Shown: piece by piece, positions 25,671 to 34,302 of the stretch
Numbering within the stretch: position 1 is the first letter of the stretch
Layout: the number at the start of each line of letters is the position of its first letter
DNA from: G963668655 sp963668655
Lineage (GTDB): Bacteria > Myxococcota_A > SURF-8
DNA length: 64,000 nt
Direction: 5' to 3'
NCBI GenBank assembly: GCA_963668655.2
Contig: CAXXPQ010000001.1
Span: 558,001-622,000 of the forward strand
Program-made: the position numbers and the translations under genes
Notes under the pieces: model-generated
Seen by the model: only the letters and a program-made list of their open reading frames with translations
Told to the model about the DNA's origin: nothing
Database searches by the model: none

Positions 25671-28622
25671 TTACGTCCGTAAAAGGCGGGATCGCCCGAA
25701 GGAAATAACGGCCTCGCCTCGAGCGCCATCCACCCGGATATCCAGGGGCGTTTCCAGGCGGATGTGCCGAAGATGGCGGGTCTGCTCGATGGCGGGCAGA
25801 CGATCGAAGGCCGAATTCCGGAAAAAGGCCGGGCCGCCTCTGGGGACGGACAGACAGCCGATATTCAGGGAGGTGACGTTCTGGAAAAAGTGCGTTCCCT
25901 GGGCCGGATCCACGTTGAAATCCTTCAAACCCACCTCCACCAGCACGCGTACGCCCGAAATCTGGGACCAGCGGACGCCGATGCCCATGGAAGGATCCGT
26001 GGAGCCCCATCGCCCGAACCCGACCAGCAGATAAGGACGCGCATCGCGGACGAGGTTGGCGTTCAACAGCCCGATTTCACGGGCGATTTCCCGCGTATGA
26101 CGCTTGTCGAAAGTCTCCCGCCGAACCAGAATCACGTCCCGGATATCCGCGTATCGGCCGTTTCCGTGGGCCATGTGGGAATAGCAGACGGCCTCCGCCT
26201 TCAGCTCCTCCGGAATCGTCGTGCGCTCCCCGCGCTGCCTCGAGGCCATGGGACGCAGTTGCAGGGGATGGAACGCGGATCGATTCTCCTTCAGATCCAG
26301 GGCGAACTCGATTTCCACCGGCATTCGCATGGCGGCCTCGCAGTTCGTCAGAATCACGGACAGCAGTTCGCCCAGTTTCAGGCGGGGATCCCGCAGAACC
26401 TTGGCGAAGGTCAGGATGCGCGGGCCGTCGTAAAAGAAACTGTCGATAAGCAGATCGCTGTCCGCCTGATAGACGGAGGCGACGTTTTGCAGCACGCCGT
26501 GTTCTTCCGCCAGGGCAATGGGCCGTCGCTCCAGGTTGTCTTCCGAGAGAACGCCGCCGGAAGCGCAGGGCAGGGCGTAGAATTCTTTCTGGGTATGATA
26601 CAGCCAGTCGCGCACGTTGGCGAACTGGGGCATCAGTTGCGGATACTTCGGGCAGAAGCGGACGATGGGACCGCCTTCCACCACCGTTTTGCCCAGGCCC
26701 AGAGCCAGTTCCGCCACGCCGTCTTCCGTTTTCATGTAGGAAACCGGATAGAAATTGCGGGACCGGGCCACGCCGGAAACGGTGGGATAGAACATCTCTC
26801 CGTGTCGGGAACCGCCCAGTTTCTGGATCACCACCGACATTTTCTCGTCTTCGATGCGGTAGGCGGTCTGCCGCAGATAGGCCCGGGGATCGGCTCCGAA
26901 GGTGGACGCCCAGACTTTTTTGACGGCCCGAAGCAGGGATTGCAGACGCGCTTCCGGATCGCTTTCGTTGTTGGGCAGCATGACGGTGTCGTATAGCCCG
27001 GCCAGAGGCAGATGCTGGGAATCCTCCAGAAGACTGGACGAACGTACAGCCAGGGGTTCCCGCACGTTCTCCAGATAGCTTCGCAGCGCATCCGAAAGGC
27101 CGGATCTCACCGGCGTTTCCTGGAAGCGGCGAGACAGTTCCCCGAAATTCAATCGCCCGGCGGCGGCGATTCCCGCCAGATCGCCGGTTTCCAGAAAAGC
27201 GTCGAATTCCGAGGAACAGATCACGAGGGTCGGGGGAATCACGATGTCCAGATCGGGAAACGAGCGCCGGATATCCAGTCGCGCCAAGAGGAAGCGCAGA
27301 AACGCGATGCCCCGGGCCTTGCCCCCCAGCGATCCTTCGCCCAGGCGCATGAACTGCAACTCCTCGGGATTTTTTTCCGGGGAATAGGCGGTGATGACGT
27401 CGCTCTGCTTTTCATCCAGAACGTTCCGGATGACCCGAATCAGAAAGCGGCGGATATCCTCCGCTCCCTGAAATTCCCGCTCGTTTCGCGCATAGAACTG
27501 CTCGGCGATCTTCAGTTCCGAACGCGCCATCATCCAGTGGGAGAAGTCCTGGTGGCGCGCGTGGTGGAGAATGGAATCCGCCGGAACCGTTTTCAGCCGC
27601 TCAAGCAGTTCCCGGGGCGTGCGGGCGCGGCACAACTCGACGCCTTTCGGCGTTCGGAAGACGAACTCTCCGAATCCCATGTATTCCCGCAGAAAGCGGT
27701 TCAGATCCTCCCGCAGCCGGGGCGAGTTCTTGTCGATGAAGGCCGCCTTGTGACGAAAGGCGAGGGTCCGGTTTTTCATGGGTTCGGCGGATTGGATGCA
27801 GACGGGAAGATCGGGACGATCGGCCCGCAGCTTTTCGAGCAGGCGAAATCCGGCGCTCTCGTCCAGCTTTCCGTTTTTCCAGAAGCGCACGTCGGTGATC
27901 GCCCCCAGAAGGTATTTTCGATATTTCAGGTGGATTTCCAGGGCTTCCTCGTAGGAATCGGCCAGAAGAATCTTGGCCCGGGAACGCATGCGGAGCTGCT
28001 TGTGCAGGTGGTTCAGGCCGTCGTCGATGAGTTGGCGGGTCCGTTCCATGATGGCCGAGTAGATCGTGGGCAGAAACGAGGATACGTGGGCGATGGAATC
28101 CTCTACGAGGAGAATCACCCGGACATCGCCGTTGCGAGTATCGGCGTCCACGTTGGCCAGATCCTCGAAGACCTTGATGATGGCCAGCAGCAGCGCCGGA
28201 TCGTTCTGCCAGAGGAAAATCCGGTCGATGGCCCTGGAATCCCGGGGTTCGGACAGCCGCTCCAGTGAAATGGGGTCGGTGGCCAGAAGCGCCACGGGCA
28301 AGTCGGGGCGCAGCCGTTTGGATCGCCGGCCGAGTTCGACCGCCGGGCCGCCGTCCTCGTGGACGATGATTAACAGCAGGTCGATGGGTTCGGTCCGGAT
28401 GATTTCCATGGCGCTTTCGGGATCCTCCACCTTGCGCAGGCGCGGAACCCGGGAAAGCCCGCGTTCCAGGTATTGCTGCCAGAGCCGTTCCTCCAGCCCG
28501 CCGTCTTCCTCCAGGATGTAGGCGTCGTACAGGCTGGAAACCAGCAGGATTTCCCGGATGCGATGGGGCATCAGCTGGCGGTAGGTGTCGAAGCGCCGCT
28601 GGATCAGATTCGTTTCCGTCAT
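25671..28622 (-). CDS. PEP/pyruvate-binding ATP-grasp protein with receiver-like N-terminus
   Basis: Large cytoplasmic protein of 983 residues. The first ~330 residues contain two stretches resembling response-regulator receivers (REILLVSSLYDAYILEED; VRVILLVEDSIAHVSSFLPTIYSAI). The middle (about 410-720) is the PPDK/PEP-synthase nucleotide-binding domain: EGSLGGKARGIAFL, PLAVRSSSLLEDS, LAGLYDTVMLPNN, MSVVIQKLGGSR. The swivelling phosphohistidine motif and the PEP-binding barrel of true PEP synthases are not seen, so it may phosphorylate or sense something other than pyruvate. The start at 28622 has an AAGGCGG site, and a sigma-54 promoter lies 58-74 bp upstream, pointing to control by an enhancer-binding protein. 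Confidence 0.75.
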   Translation of the reverse strand: MTETNLIQRRFDTYRQLMPHRIREILLVSSLYDAYILEEDGGLEERLWQQYLERGLSRVPRLRKVEDPESAMEIIRTEPIDLLLIIVHEDGGPAVELGRRSKRLRPDLPVALLATDPISLERLSEPRDSRAIDRIFLWQNDPALLLAIIKVFEDLANVDADTRNGDVRVILLVEDSIAHVSSFLPTIYSAIMERTRQLIDDGLNHLHKQLRMRSRAKILLADSYEEALEIHLKYRKYLLGAITDVRFWKNGKLDESAGFRLLEKLRADRPDLPVCIQSAEPMKNRTLAFRHKAAFIDKNSPRLREDLNRFLREYMGFGEFVFRTPKGVELCRARTPRELLERLKTVPADSILHHARHQDFSHWMMARSELKIAEQFYARNEREFQGAEDIRRFLIRVIRNVLDEKQSDVITAYSPEKNPEELQFMRLGEGSLGGKARGIAFLRFLLARLDIRRSFPDLDIVIPPTLVICSSEFDAFLETGDLAGIAAAGRLNFGELSRRFQETPVRSGLSDALRSYLENVREPLAVRSSSLLEDSQHLPLAGLYDTVMLPNNESDPEARLQSLLRAVKKVWASTFGADPRAYLRQTAYRIEDEKMSVVIQKLGGSRHGEMFYPTVSGVARSRNFYPVSYMKTEDGVAELALGLGKTVVEGGPIVRFCPKYPQLMPQFANVRDWLYHTQKEFYALPCASGGVLSEDNLERRPIALAEEHGVLQNVASVYQADSDLLIDSFFYDGPRILTFAKVLRDPRLKLGELLSVILTNCEAAMRMPVEIEFALDLKENRSAFHPLQLRPMASRQRGERTTIPEELKAEAVCYSHMAHGNGRYADIRDVILVRRETFDKRHTREIAREIGLLNANLVRDARPYLLVGFGRWGSTDPSMGIGVRWSQISGVRVLVEVGLKDFNVDPAQGTHFFQNVTSLNIGCLSVPRGGPAFFRNSAFDRLPAIEQTRHLRHIRLETPLDIRVDGARGEAVISFGRSRLLRT

Positions 28623-28679
28623 GCCGTCTTCCGCCTTTTACTTCTGCGTGAATCCGTCTTTCATCTCCATTTGCAATAT

Positions 28680-28696
28680 AGCAAGAATCGCGCCAG
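28680..28696 (-). promoter_or_regulatory. Sigma-54 promoter of the PEP/pyruvate-binding gene
   Basis: On the minus strand CTGGCGCGATTCTTGCT keeps the -24 GG and -12 GC exactly 10 bp apart and agrees with TTGGCACGNNNNTTGCW except at two positions. The expected start is near 28669, about 47 nt before the start codon. Confidence 0.75.
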
Positions 28697-28815
28697 GAGG
28701 AAGCGTTCATGCCGGAACGCGACCGCCCGCGCTATCCCTATGAAATTCCGGCGAATCCGATCCCATCACGCGGAAGCGCTCCTTAAAAGCCGTGAACCGT
28801 CGAAAGTCTTCGATC

Positions 28816-28848
28816 GGGGAGAAATTCCCCGGTGGGGAAAAACTCCCC
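28816..28848. promoter_or_regulatory. Tandem palindromic enhancer (UAS) between divergent sigma-54 promoters
   Basis: Two copies of GGGGA-N5-TCCCC (28816-28830 and 28834-28848), 18 bp apart. The centre of the pair is about 166 bp from the expected plus-strand start and about 163 bp from the minus-strand start. This is the position and form of a binding site for an NtrC-type activator dimer pair. Confidence 0.7.
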
Positions 28849-28970
28849 GTGAATCGGAAGGCATCGTGGGAGCCATACCGGGCTTCTCCATCCGGAACTG
28901 TTCTTTAAAAACGAAGAAATAACATGCGGTTACGCGTCATTTCGGCTTGAGTCCGGACGGGCCGCTCTCG

Positions 28971-28987
28971 TTGGCATGGGAAATGCT
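28971..28987 (+). promoter_or_regulatory. Sigma-54 promoter of the Cys-rich protein/glutamate dehydrogenase unit
   Basis: TTGGCATGGGAAATGCT matches TTGGCACGNNNNTTGCW at all but two positions and has the required 10 bp between GG and GC. The expected start is near 28998, about 70 nt before the first start codon. Confidence 0.85.
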
Positions 28988-29066
28988 CTTCTTGGAAATC
29001 GTCGTCTACGGATACCGAGTCCCGGTGATGGGAAGATTGAAACGATATTGCAAAAGGAGATTCGCC

Positions 29067-29411
29067 ATGCCCGCTAATATTGAAAACCAGCAGAAAATCG
29101 AGACCTCGAAAGAATCGCGCTTGTCCCCGAAGGAGTTTCTGGCCGCGAGCCTGTGCGCCAACTGCGCCCATCTGGACGGTTGCGGACTGTTCGCCGAGGC
29201 CCCTTCCCCCGTGCTGCAATGCGAACTCTATTTTTGCTGCGCCCTGCCGAGGCCGGAAATCGTCGGCGGCGGCCACGAAGGCGAAGCGCCCCCCGAACCC
29301 CGACGCGAAACGCTTCATCTGTTGGGTCTGTGCGCCAACTGCGAGCTTCGGTCCGAATGCCGGCTGCCCAAACCCCAGAGCGGCGTATGGCATTGCGAAG
29401 AATACCGCTGA
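29067..29411 (+). CDS. Small Cys-rich protein with duplicated CxxC module
   Basis: Soluble protein of 114 residues, ATG at 29067 behind AAAAGGAG. It consists of a charged N-terminus and two related modules: LCANCAHLDGCGLF...CELYFC (about 31-57) and LCANCELRSECRLP...WHCEEY (about 88-113), joined by a Pro/Glu linker. Each module has a CxxC followed by further Cys, likely a zinc or iron-sulfur site. I recognise no named family. It is the first gene after a strong sigma-54 promoter and lies 75 bp before glutamate dehydrogenase, so a role in regulating or maturing that enzyme, or in nitrogen control, is a reasonable inference only. Confidence 0.7.
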   Translation: MPANIENQQKIETSKESRLSPKEFLAASLCANCAHLDGCGLFAEAPSPVLQCELYFCCALPRPEIVGGGHEGEAPPEPRRETLHLLGLCANCELRSECRLPKPQSGVWHCEEYR

Positions 29412-29486
29412 CCGGATCCCGATTGGATACGGCAACGGACCCTTCGGACATGAAAAACAGCATGGATGGTTGAAAAGGAGTCGAAA

Positions 29487-30770
29487 ATGTCCACGTCCTT
29501 CAATCCCTTCGAGATGGCCCAGGCCCAGTTCGATAAAGTCGCCGACATGTTGGGACTCGAATCCGGCGTTCGGGAACTGCTTCGCTGGCCCTCCCGGGAG
29601 TTCCACTTCACGATCCCCGTTCGCATGGACGACGGCTCCACCCGGGTCTTTCGCGGATTCCGGGTGCAGCACAACGATCTGCGCGGCCCCGCCAAGGGTG
29701 GTATCCGCTTTCATCCCCAGGAGACGGCCGATACCGTTCGCGCCCTGGCCACCTGGATGACCTGGAAATGCGCCGTGGTGGACATTCCGCTCGGCGGTGG
29801 AAAAGGCGGCGTGATCTGCGACCCGCGCAAGCTCTCCCCCCGGGAACAGGAGCAAATCTGCCGGGGGTGGGTGCGTCAGATCTTCAAGAACGTCGGACCG
29901 CAGATCGACGTTCCAGCCCCGGATGTCATGACCAACGGCCAGCACATGCTCTGGATGCTGGACGAATACGAAACCCTGGCCGGCGGTCATTATCCCGGAT
30001 TCATCACCGGAAAGCCCATCGGCCTGGGCGGCTCCCTGGGACGCACGGAAGCCACCGGATTCGGCGTTGTCTATTGCGTGCGCGAGGCGTTGAAGCGCCT
30101 GAATCTGGATATCGCCTCCACGACCGCCTCCTTCCAGGGCTTCGGCAACGTCGCCCAGTACGCGGCGAAGCTCTTTACGGACTGCGGCGGGCGGGTGCTC
30201 TCCGTCTCCTGCTGGGACGGAAACGACAACGCCGCCTACACCTACAGAAAAAAGGACGGCGTCGACGCGGACTTCCTGCTTTCCATCACCGATGCCTACG
30301 GCTCCATCGACAAGCGGAAATCGCAGGACGCCGGATACGAGATTCTTCCCGGCGATGCCTGGATCGAACAGGAAGCGGACATTCTGATTCCCTGCGCCCT
30401 GGAAAACCAGGTGAACGGGGAGACCGTCCGCGCCGTCCACCCGCGCGTCAAGCTTCTTGCCGAGGGAGCCAACGGCCCCACCACTCCCGAGGCGGACGCC
30501 GTTCTGAAGGCGCGCGGAATCTACGTGATTCCGGATTTCATGTGCAACGCGGGCGGGGTGACCTGCTCGTATTTCGAGCAGGTTCAGGCCAACATGAATT
30601 TCTTCTGGGAGAAGGAGGAAGTGCTGGAGAAACTGGACACGAAACTGAGCAAAGCCTTCAATGCCATGGCGGATCTGATCGAAAAACGCGGCGTGTACAT
30701 GCGTGACGCGGCCTACATGATCGCCATCGAACGCGTGGCCCGGGCCGCGAGAATGCGCGGACGCGCCTGA
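29487..30770 (+). CDS. gdhA: Glutamate dehydrogenase (Glu/Leu/Phe/Val family)
   Basis: Enzyme of 427 residues interconverting glutamate with 2-oxoglutarate and ammonia, cytoplasmic. The substrate-binding half shows VQHNDLRGPAKGGIRFHP and VDIPLGGGKGGVICDP (family lysines), then APDVMT; the dinucleotide-binding half has FQGFGNVAQYAA and LAEGANGPTTPEAD, and NAGGVTCSYFE near the end. Length and motifs fit the NAD- or NADP-dependent hexameric class; coenzyme choice is not evident. The ATG at 29487 is used because AAAAGGAG stands 6 nt upstream; an ATG seven codons earlier lacks one. It should be transcribed from the sigma-54 promoter at 28971-28987, with the Cys-rich gene in front, and ended at the hairpin 30798-30823. 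Confidence 0.92.
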   Translation: MSTSFNPFEMAQAQFDKVADMLGLESGVRELLRWPSREFHFTIPVRMDDGSTRVFRGFRVQHNDLRGPAKGGIRFHPQETADTVRALATWMTWKCAVVDIPLGGGKGGVICDPRKLSPREQEQICRGWVRQIFKNVGPQIDVPAPDVMTNGQHMLWMLDEYETLAGGHYPGFITGKPIGLGGSLGRTEATGFGVVYCVREALKRLNLDIASTTASFQGFGNVAQYAAKLFTDCGGRVLSVSCWDGNDNAAYTYRKKDGVDADFLLSITDAYGSIDKRKSQDAGYEILPGDAWIEQEADILIPCALENQVNGETVRAVHPRVKLLAEGANGPTTPEADAVLKARGIYVIPDFMCNAGGVTCSYFEQVQANMNFFWEKEEVLEKLDTKLSKAFNAMADLIEKRGVYMRDAAYMIAIERVARAARMRGRA

Positions 30771-30797
30771 ACGGAAACGGGCGAAACGCTCTCTTCA

Positions 30798-30823
30798 GGG
30801 ACCGTCCTTTTCGGGGCGGTCCC
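30798..30823 (+). terminator. Probable terminator hairpin after glutamate dehydrogenase
   Basis: GGGACCG (30798-30804) pairs with CGGTCCC (30817-30823), 27 bp after the stop codon. The following bases are CTTCCCG rather than a long T-run, so termination may be partial. Confidence 0.5.
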
Positions 30824-30910
30824 CTTCCCGTATTTCTGGAAACTTTCGGGAAAATGACGTAAAATCCGAATGCTGCATGAAGGCCGATCCGCAAACGGGA
30901 GGCTCGGATT

Positions 30911-32590
30911 TTGGGACGAGACGGAGAGAAGAAACCGCTGGCGGAAAAAACGAAAGAAGCCTTTCGCCGTTTTTCCACGGAACTGCTCTCCCTGGCCGAT
31001 CCGGGCCGCGTGACGCTGGAAATGATTCGGGATCTCTCGGAGCGTCTGGTGCGTTTTCTGGGATGCGATTCGGTGGAAATCGCCTACAGGGAAAAAGATC
31101 GGCTGTTTCACTGCGACGCGCGAAGGGATGAAACGCCCTCCTTTTTCTGCTCGGTCCACCGGGAGGACGGCTCGTCGCCGGATGGGATCGTCCGGCATCT
31201 GCGTACGCTGCCCGCGCGCTTCGATCCGCAGTCGGTTTTCCGGGACGCTTCGGAAGAGGACCGTTCGGACGGAAGGGAACGCTTTCTGTTTCGAAGCGAA
31301 AGCTCGACGCCGGAAGGATCCTCCGCGAATTCACGGATGGAAATGGTGGCGGTTTTCCCCCTGAGCCGGGGGACGGATCCCGCCGGCGTACTGACGTTCG
31401 CATGCCGGGAAACCCGGCCCATCGGAGCGGAAACGCTGGAATATCTGGAAGAGCTGGCGCTGAGCATCGGGCTGGCGCTGCGACACAACCAGGCTCAGTT
31501 CAACCTGCGCGAGCGGGTAAAGGAACTGTCCTGCATGTACGGGATCGCCAATCTGGCCTCGGAATCGGAGCGCAAGATCGGCCAGTTGCTGAATCGCGTC
31601 GCGGCCCTGCTGCCCCCGGCGTTCCTGTATCCGTCCATTACGGAAGCCCGGATTCTTTTCGACGGCGGCGCATACGGCACCGACGGGTTCGTCCCTTCCG
31701 AGTTCACTCTGGCGGCGGACATCGTGGTGGGCGACGCCTTGCGCGGCCGGGTGGAAGTGGTCTACTTGGCCAGTCGCCCGGAACTGGACGAGGGGCCGTT
31801 TCTGGACGAGGAGCGCCGTCTGATCGATTCCGTGGCCCGGGAAATTGCGCTGATCGTGGAACGCCGACAGGCGGAGAAGGAACAGGCCCGTTTGCAGGAA
31901 CAGCTTCGCCATGCGGACCGGCTGGCGACCATCGGAAAGCTGGCCGCCGGCGTGGCGCACGAATTGAACGAGCCGCTGACCGGAATTCTTGGATTCACCG
32001 AACTGTTGAAGGATATCGAGGAGATGCCGGAGCAGGCGGCGCGGGACATCGATCGGATCGAGTCGGCCTCGCTGCACGCCCGGGAAATCGTGCGGAAGCT
32101 GCTTCTCTTCGCCAAACAGATTCCACCGAAAAAGGAATGGGTGGATCTCAATCCCCTGATCCAGGACGTGTTGTCCTTTTTCGAAAGCCGCTTCCGCAAA
32201 GAGGGTATCCGCGTGGTCTGCGACCTGAAAGCTTCCATCCATCCGGTCATGGGCGATCTTTCCCAGATCCGGCAGATCATTCTGAATCTGGTGGTGAACG
32301 CCGTGCACGCCATGGCGGGAGGCGGAACGCTCACGGTTCAGACCGGACAGGAGGGCGAAACCGTCCGGCTGACCGTTCGCGACACCGGAACCGGAATTCC
32401 GGAAGCGATCCGGGACCGCATTTTTCTGCCCTTCTTCACGACGAAGGATGTGAAACAGGGCACCGGGCTGGGACTGTCCGTCGTCCACGGCATCGTCAAG
32501 TCCCACGGTGGAAAGATTGAGGTGGAATCGGAGCCGGGGCGGGAAACGGCGTTTATCGTTTCCTTGCCCGCGGGGAAGAAAACGGCATGA
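30911..32590 (+). CDS. Soluble GAF-type sensor histidine kinase, TTG start
   Basis: Histidine kinase of 559 residues with no membrane segment. Two GAF-like sensory regions (about 20-185 and 200-320) lead through a coiled coil (EIALIVERRQAEKEQARLQEQLRHADRLATIG) to the HisKA box GVAHELNEPLTGILGF with H350. The ATPase domain follows, with NLVVNAVHAM (N box), DTGTGIPE, FFTTK and GTGLGLSVVHGI. It starts at TTG, supported by GGGAGG 8 nt upstream. Its last four bases overlap the NtrC-type regulator start (ATGA), so the two are translationally coupled and form a two-component pair. The two sigma-54 promoters just upstream (28.6-29.0 kb) are its most likely output. Confidence 0.88.
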   Translation: MGRDGEKKPLAEKTKEAFRRFSTELLSLADPGRVTLEMIRDLSERLVRFLGCDSVEIAYREKDRLFHCDARRDETPSFFCSVHREDGSSPDGIVRHLRTLPARFDPQSVFRDASEEDRSDGRERFLFRSESSTPEGSSANSRMEMVAVFPLSRGTDPAGVLTFACRETRPIGAETLEYLEELALSIGLALRHNQAQFNLRERVKELSCMYGIANLASESERKIGQLLNRVAALLPPAFLYPSITEARILFDGGAYGTDGFVPSEFTLAADIVVGDALRGRVEVVYLASRPELDEGPFLDEERRLIDSVAREIALIVERRQAEKEQARLQEQLRHADRLATIGKLAAGVAHELNEPLTGILGFTELLKDIEEMPEQAARDIDRIESASLHAREIVRKLLLFAKQIPPKKEWVDLNPLIQDVLSFFESRFRKEGIRVVCDLKASIHPVMGDLSQIRQIILNLVVNAVHAMAGGGTLTVQTGQEGETVRLTVRDTGTGIPEAIRDRIFLPFFTTKDVKQGTGLGLSVVHGIVKSHGGKIEVESEPGRETAFIVSLPAGKKTA

Positions 32591-33939
32591 AGAAAACAGG
32601 GAAATCCGAACCGGCCGTGAAACCCGTCCGGATCCTGGCGGTGGACGACTCGCCCGACGCGCTGGAACTCGTGCGGCGGCATCTTCAGGCGGAAGGACAC
32701 GTCGTTCTCACCGCTTCCGGCGTGGAGGAAGCCACGAGCCGGCTTCGGCAATCCCCGGTGGATCTGGTCATCACGGACATGAAAATGCCCCGGGCTTCCG
32801 GGCTGGACCTGATTCGCCACATCCGGGACAACTATCGGCGGGTCAGCATCATCATGATTACCGGCTATCCCACCATCGAGGGCGCGGTGGAGGCCGTTAA
32901 ATTGGGAGCGGACGACTACCTCGCCAAGCCGTTCACGCGCAAGGAACTGCTGGCGATGGTGGCGGACGTGCTTGGCAAGCACCGCCGCCGCCGCGCTCTG
33001 GCCGACGCCGACCCGTCCGAACCCGTTTCCGGCCCGGAGGGAATCATCGGCGCCTCGGCCTGCATGCGGGACGTTTTCGCCACCATCCGCAAGGCGGCCG
33101 CCGTTCAGGCCAACGTTCTGATCGGCGGCGAGAGCGGAACCGGGAAGGAGCTGGTCGCCCGGGCGATCCATTACGAAAGCAATCGTTCCTCCCATCCTTT
33201 CGTACCGGTCAACTGCGGCGGGATTCCGGAAACGCTTCTGGAAAGCGAACTCTTCGGACATGTCAAGGGAGCATTCACCGGGGCCACGGAGTCCCGGGCC
33301 GGTTTTTTCCAGACGGCGGCCAAGGGCACGATCTTCCTGGACGAAGTCGGCGAAACCAGTCTGGCCATGCAGGTGAAGCTTCTGCGCGTGTTGCAGGAAA
33401 AGGAAGTCGTCATGGTCGGATCGGCGCGGCCGCAGAAGATGGACGTGCGCATCATCGCGGGGACCAACAAGGATCTCCCCCTGCTCATCAAAAGCCGACG
33501 GTTCCGCGAAGACCTGTATTATCGCTTGAACGTCGTCGCCGTCCGGCTGCCGCCGCTTCGGGAGCGCGGAGACGACCTTTTGCTGCTGATCCGCCACTAC
33601 GGCCGCAAATACGCGGAGGAAATGGGACGAGAAACGCCGGAATTCACGGACCGGGCGCTGGAGGTTCTACGAAGCTACCATTGGCCGGGCAACGTGCGGG
33701 AACTGGAAAACCTGATCCAGCGCCTTCTGGCCATGCTGGACGGCGATCGGATCGATGCCCCCGATCTGCCCGAGAATATGCGTGTGAGTCGCTTTTCCGG
33801 CGGCCATGGGTGGAGCCGCACGTTGGCGGAGGTGGAGGCGGAGTACGTCCGGCACGTACTGGAGGATTGCGGGGGGAACAAAACTTTGGCCGCGAAACGA
33901 CTGGGAATCGATCGGAAAACCCTGCGCGACAAGCTCTGA
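32587..33939 (+). CDS. NtrC-family sigma-54-dependent response regulator
   Basis: Enhancer-binding activator of 450 residues with all three domains. The receiver (15-130) has the acidic pair D20/D21, phospho-acceptor D64 (VITDMKMP) and K114. The AAA+ domain (about 154-390) has Walker A GGESGTGKE (180-188), the sigma-54 contact loop GAFTGA (228-233), the Walker B region GTIFLDEVGE and the arginine-finger region. The C-terminal Fis-type helix-turn-helix is ADRVRHVLEDCGGNKTLAAKRLGI-like, reading CGGNKTLAAKRLGIDRKTLRDKL to the end. It overlaps the kinase gene by 4 bp. The tandem GGGGA-N5-TCCCC sites at 28816-28848 are the best candidate targets. Confidence 0.93.
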   Translation: MKKTGKSEPAVKPVRILAVDDSPDALELVRRHLQAEGHVVLTASGVEEATSRLRQSPVDLVITDMKMPRASGLDLIRHIRDNYRRVSIIMITGYPTIEGAVEAVKLGADDYLAKPFTRKELLAMVADVLGKHRRRRALADADPSEPVSGPEGIIGASACMRDVFATIRKAAAVQANVLIGGESGTGKELVARAIHYESNRSSHPFVPVNCGGIPETLLESELFGHVKGAFTGATESRAGFFQTAAKGTIFLDEVGETSLAMQVKLLRVLQEKEVVMVGSARPQKMDVRIIAGTNKDLPLLIKSRRFREDLYYRLNVVAVRLPPLRERGDDLLLLIRHYGRKYAEEMGRETPEFTDRALEVLRSYHWPGNVRELENLIQRLLAMLDGDRIDAPDLPENMRVSRFSGGHGWSRTLAEVEAEYVRHVLEDCGGNKTLAAKRLGIDRKTLRDKL

Positions 33940-34302
33940 TCGGCGCAGGGAATCGGCAACGGCCGGGCGGACTTCCCCGGAAATGCGGGCAGCCGGAAGC
34001 CGGCCGATTCGCTTGCCGTGATCGTTTACGAGATAGGAACGGCCTTTCGACGCCAATGTCGGCCTTTTCCGTCGCTCACCTCCCGCCATTCTTTCGTTGC
34101 GCCCTCCCCAGATCTCCACCGGCGGACCGGCCACGGTTTCCGCCCCGTTCGGCTGGTGTCCCCCGGCCCGTTGCGGGGACCGGACTTGATTTCCGGCCCA
34201 GGTTACGGAATTCCCACCGGTTTTCGCATTCCCGCACTGGACAAAGCGCCTCCGCCGTGGTAGCAACAGGGCCGAGACGATCAAATTCAAGGAGGCGCGT
34301 TC
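33940..34302. other. Intergenic region without a supported gene
   Basis: About 360 bases between the activator gene and the SpmA-SpmB gene. A GTCCCC/GGGGAC hairpin with an 11-base loop lies at 34158-34180 but has no T-run. No secure promoter, riboswitch or coding frame was found. Confidence 0.5.

Noticed and set aside
34158..34180. GTCCCC/GGGGAC hairpin as a terminator
   Set aside because: No T-run on either side and an 11-base loop; chance pairing in GC-rich DNA cannot be excluded.
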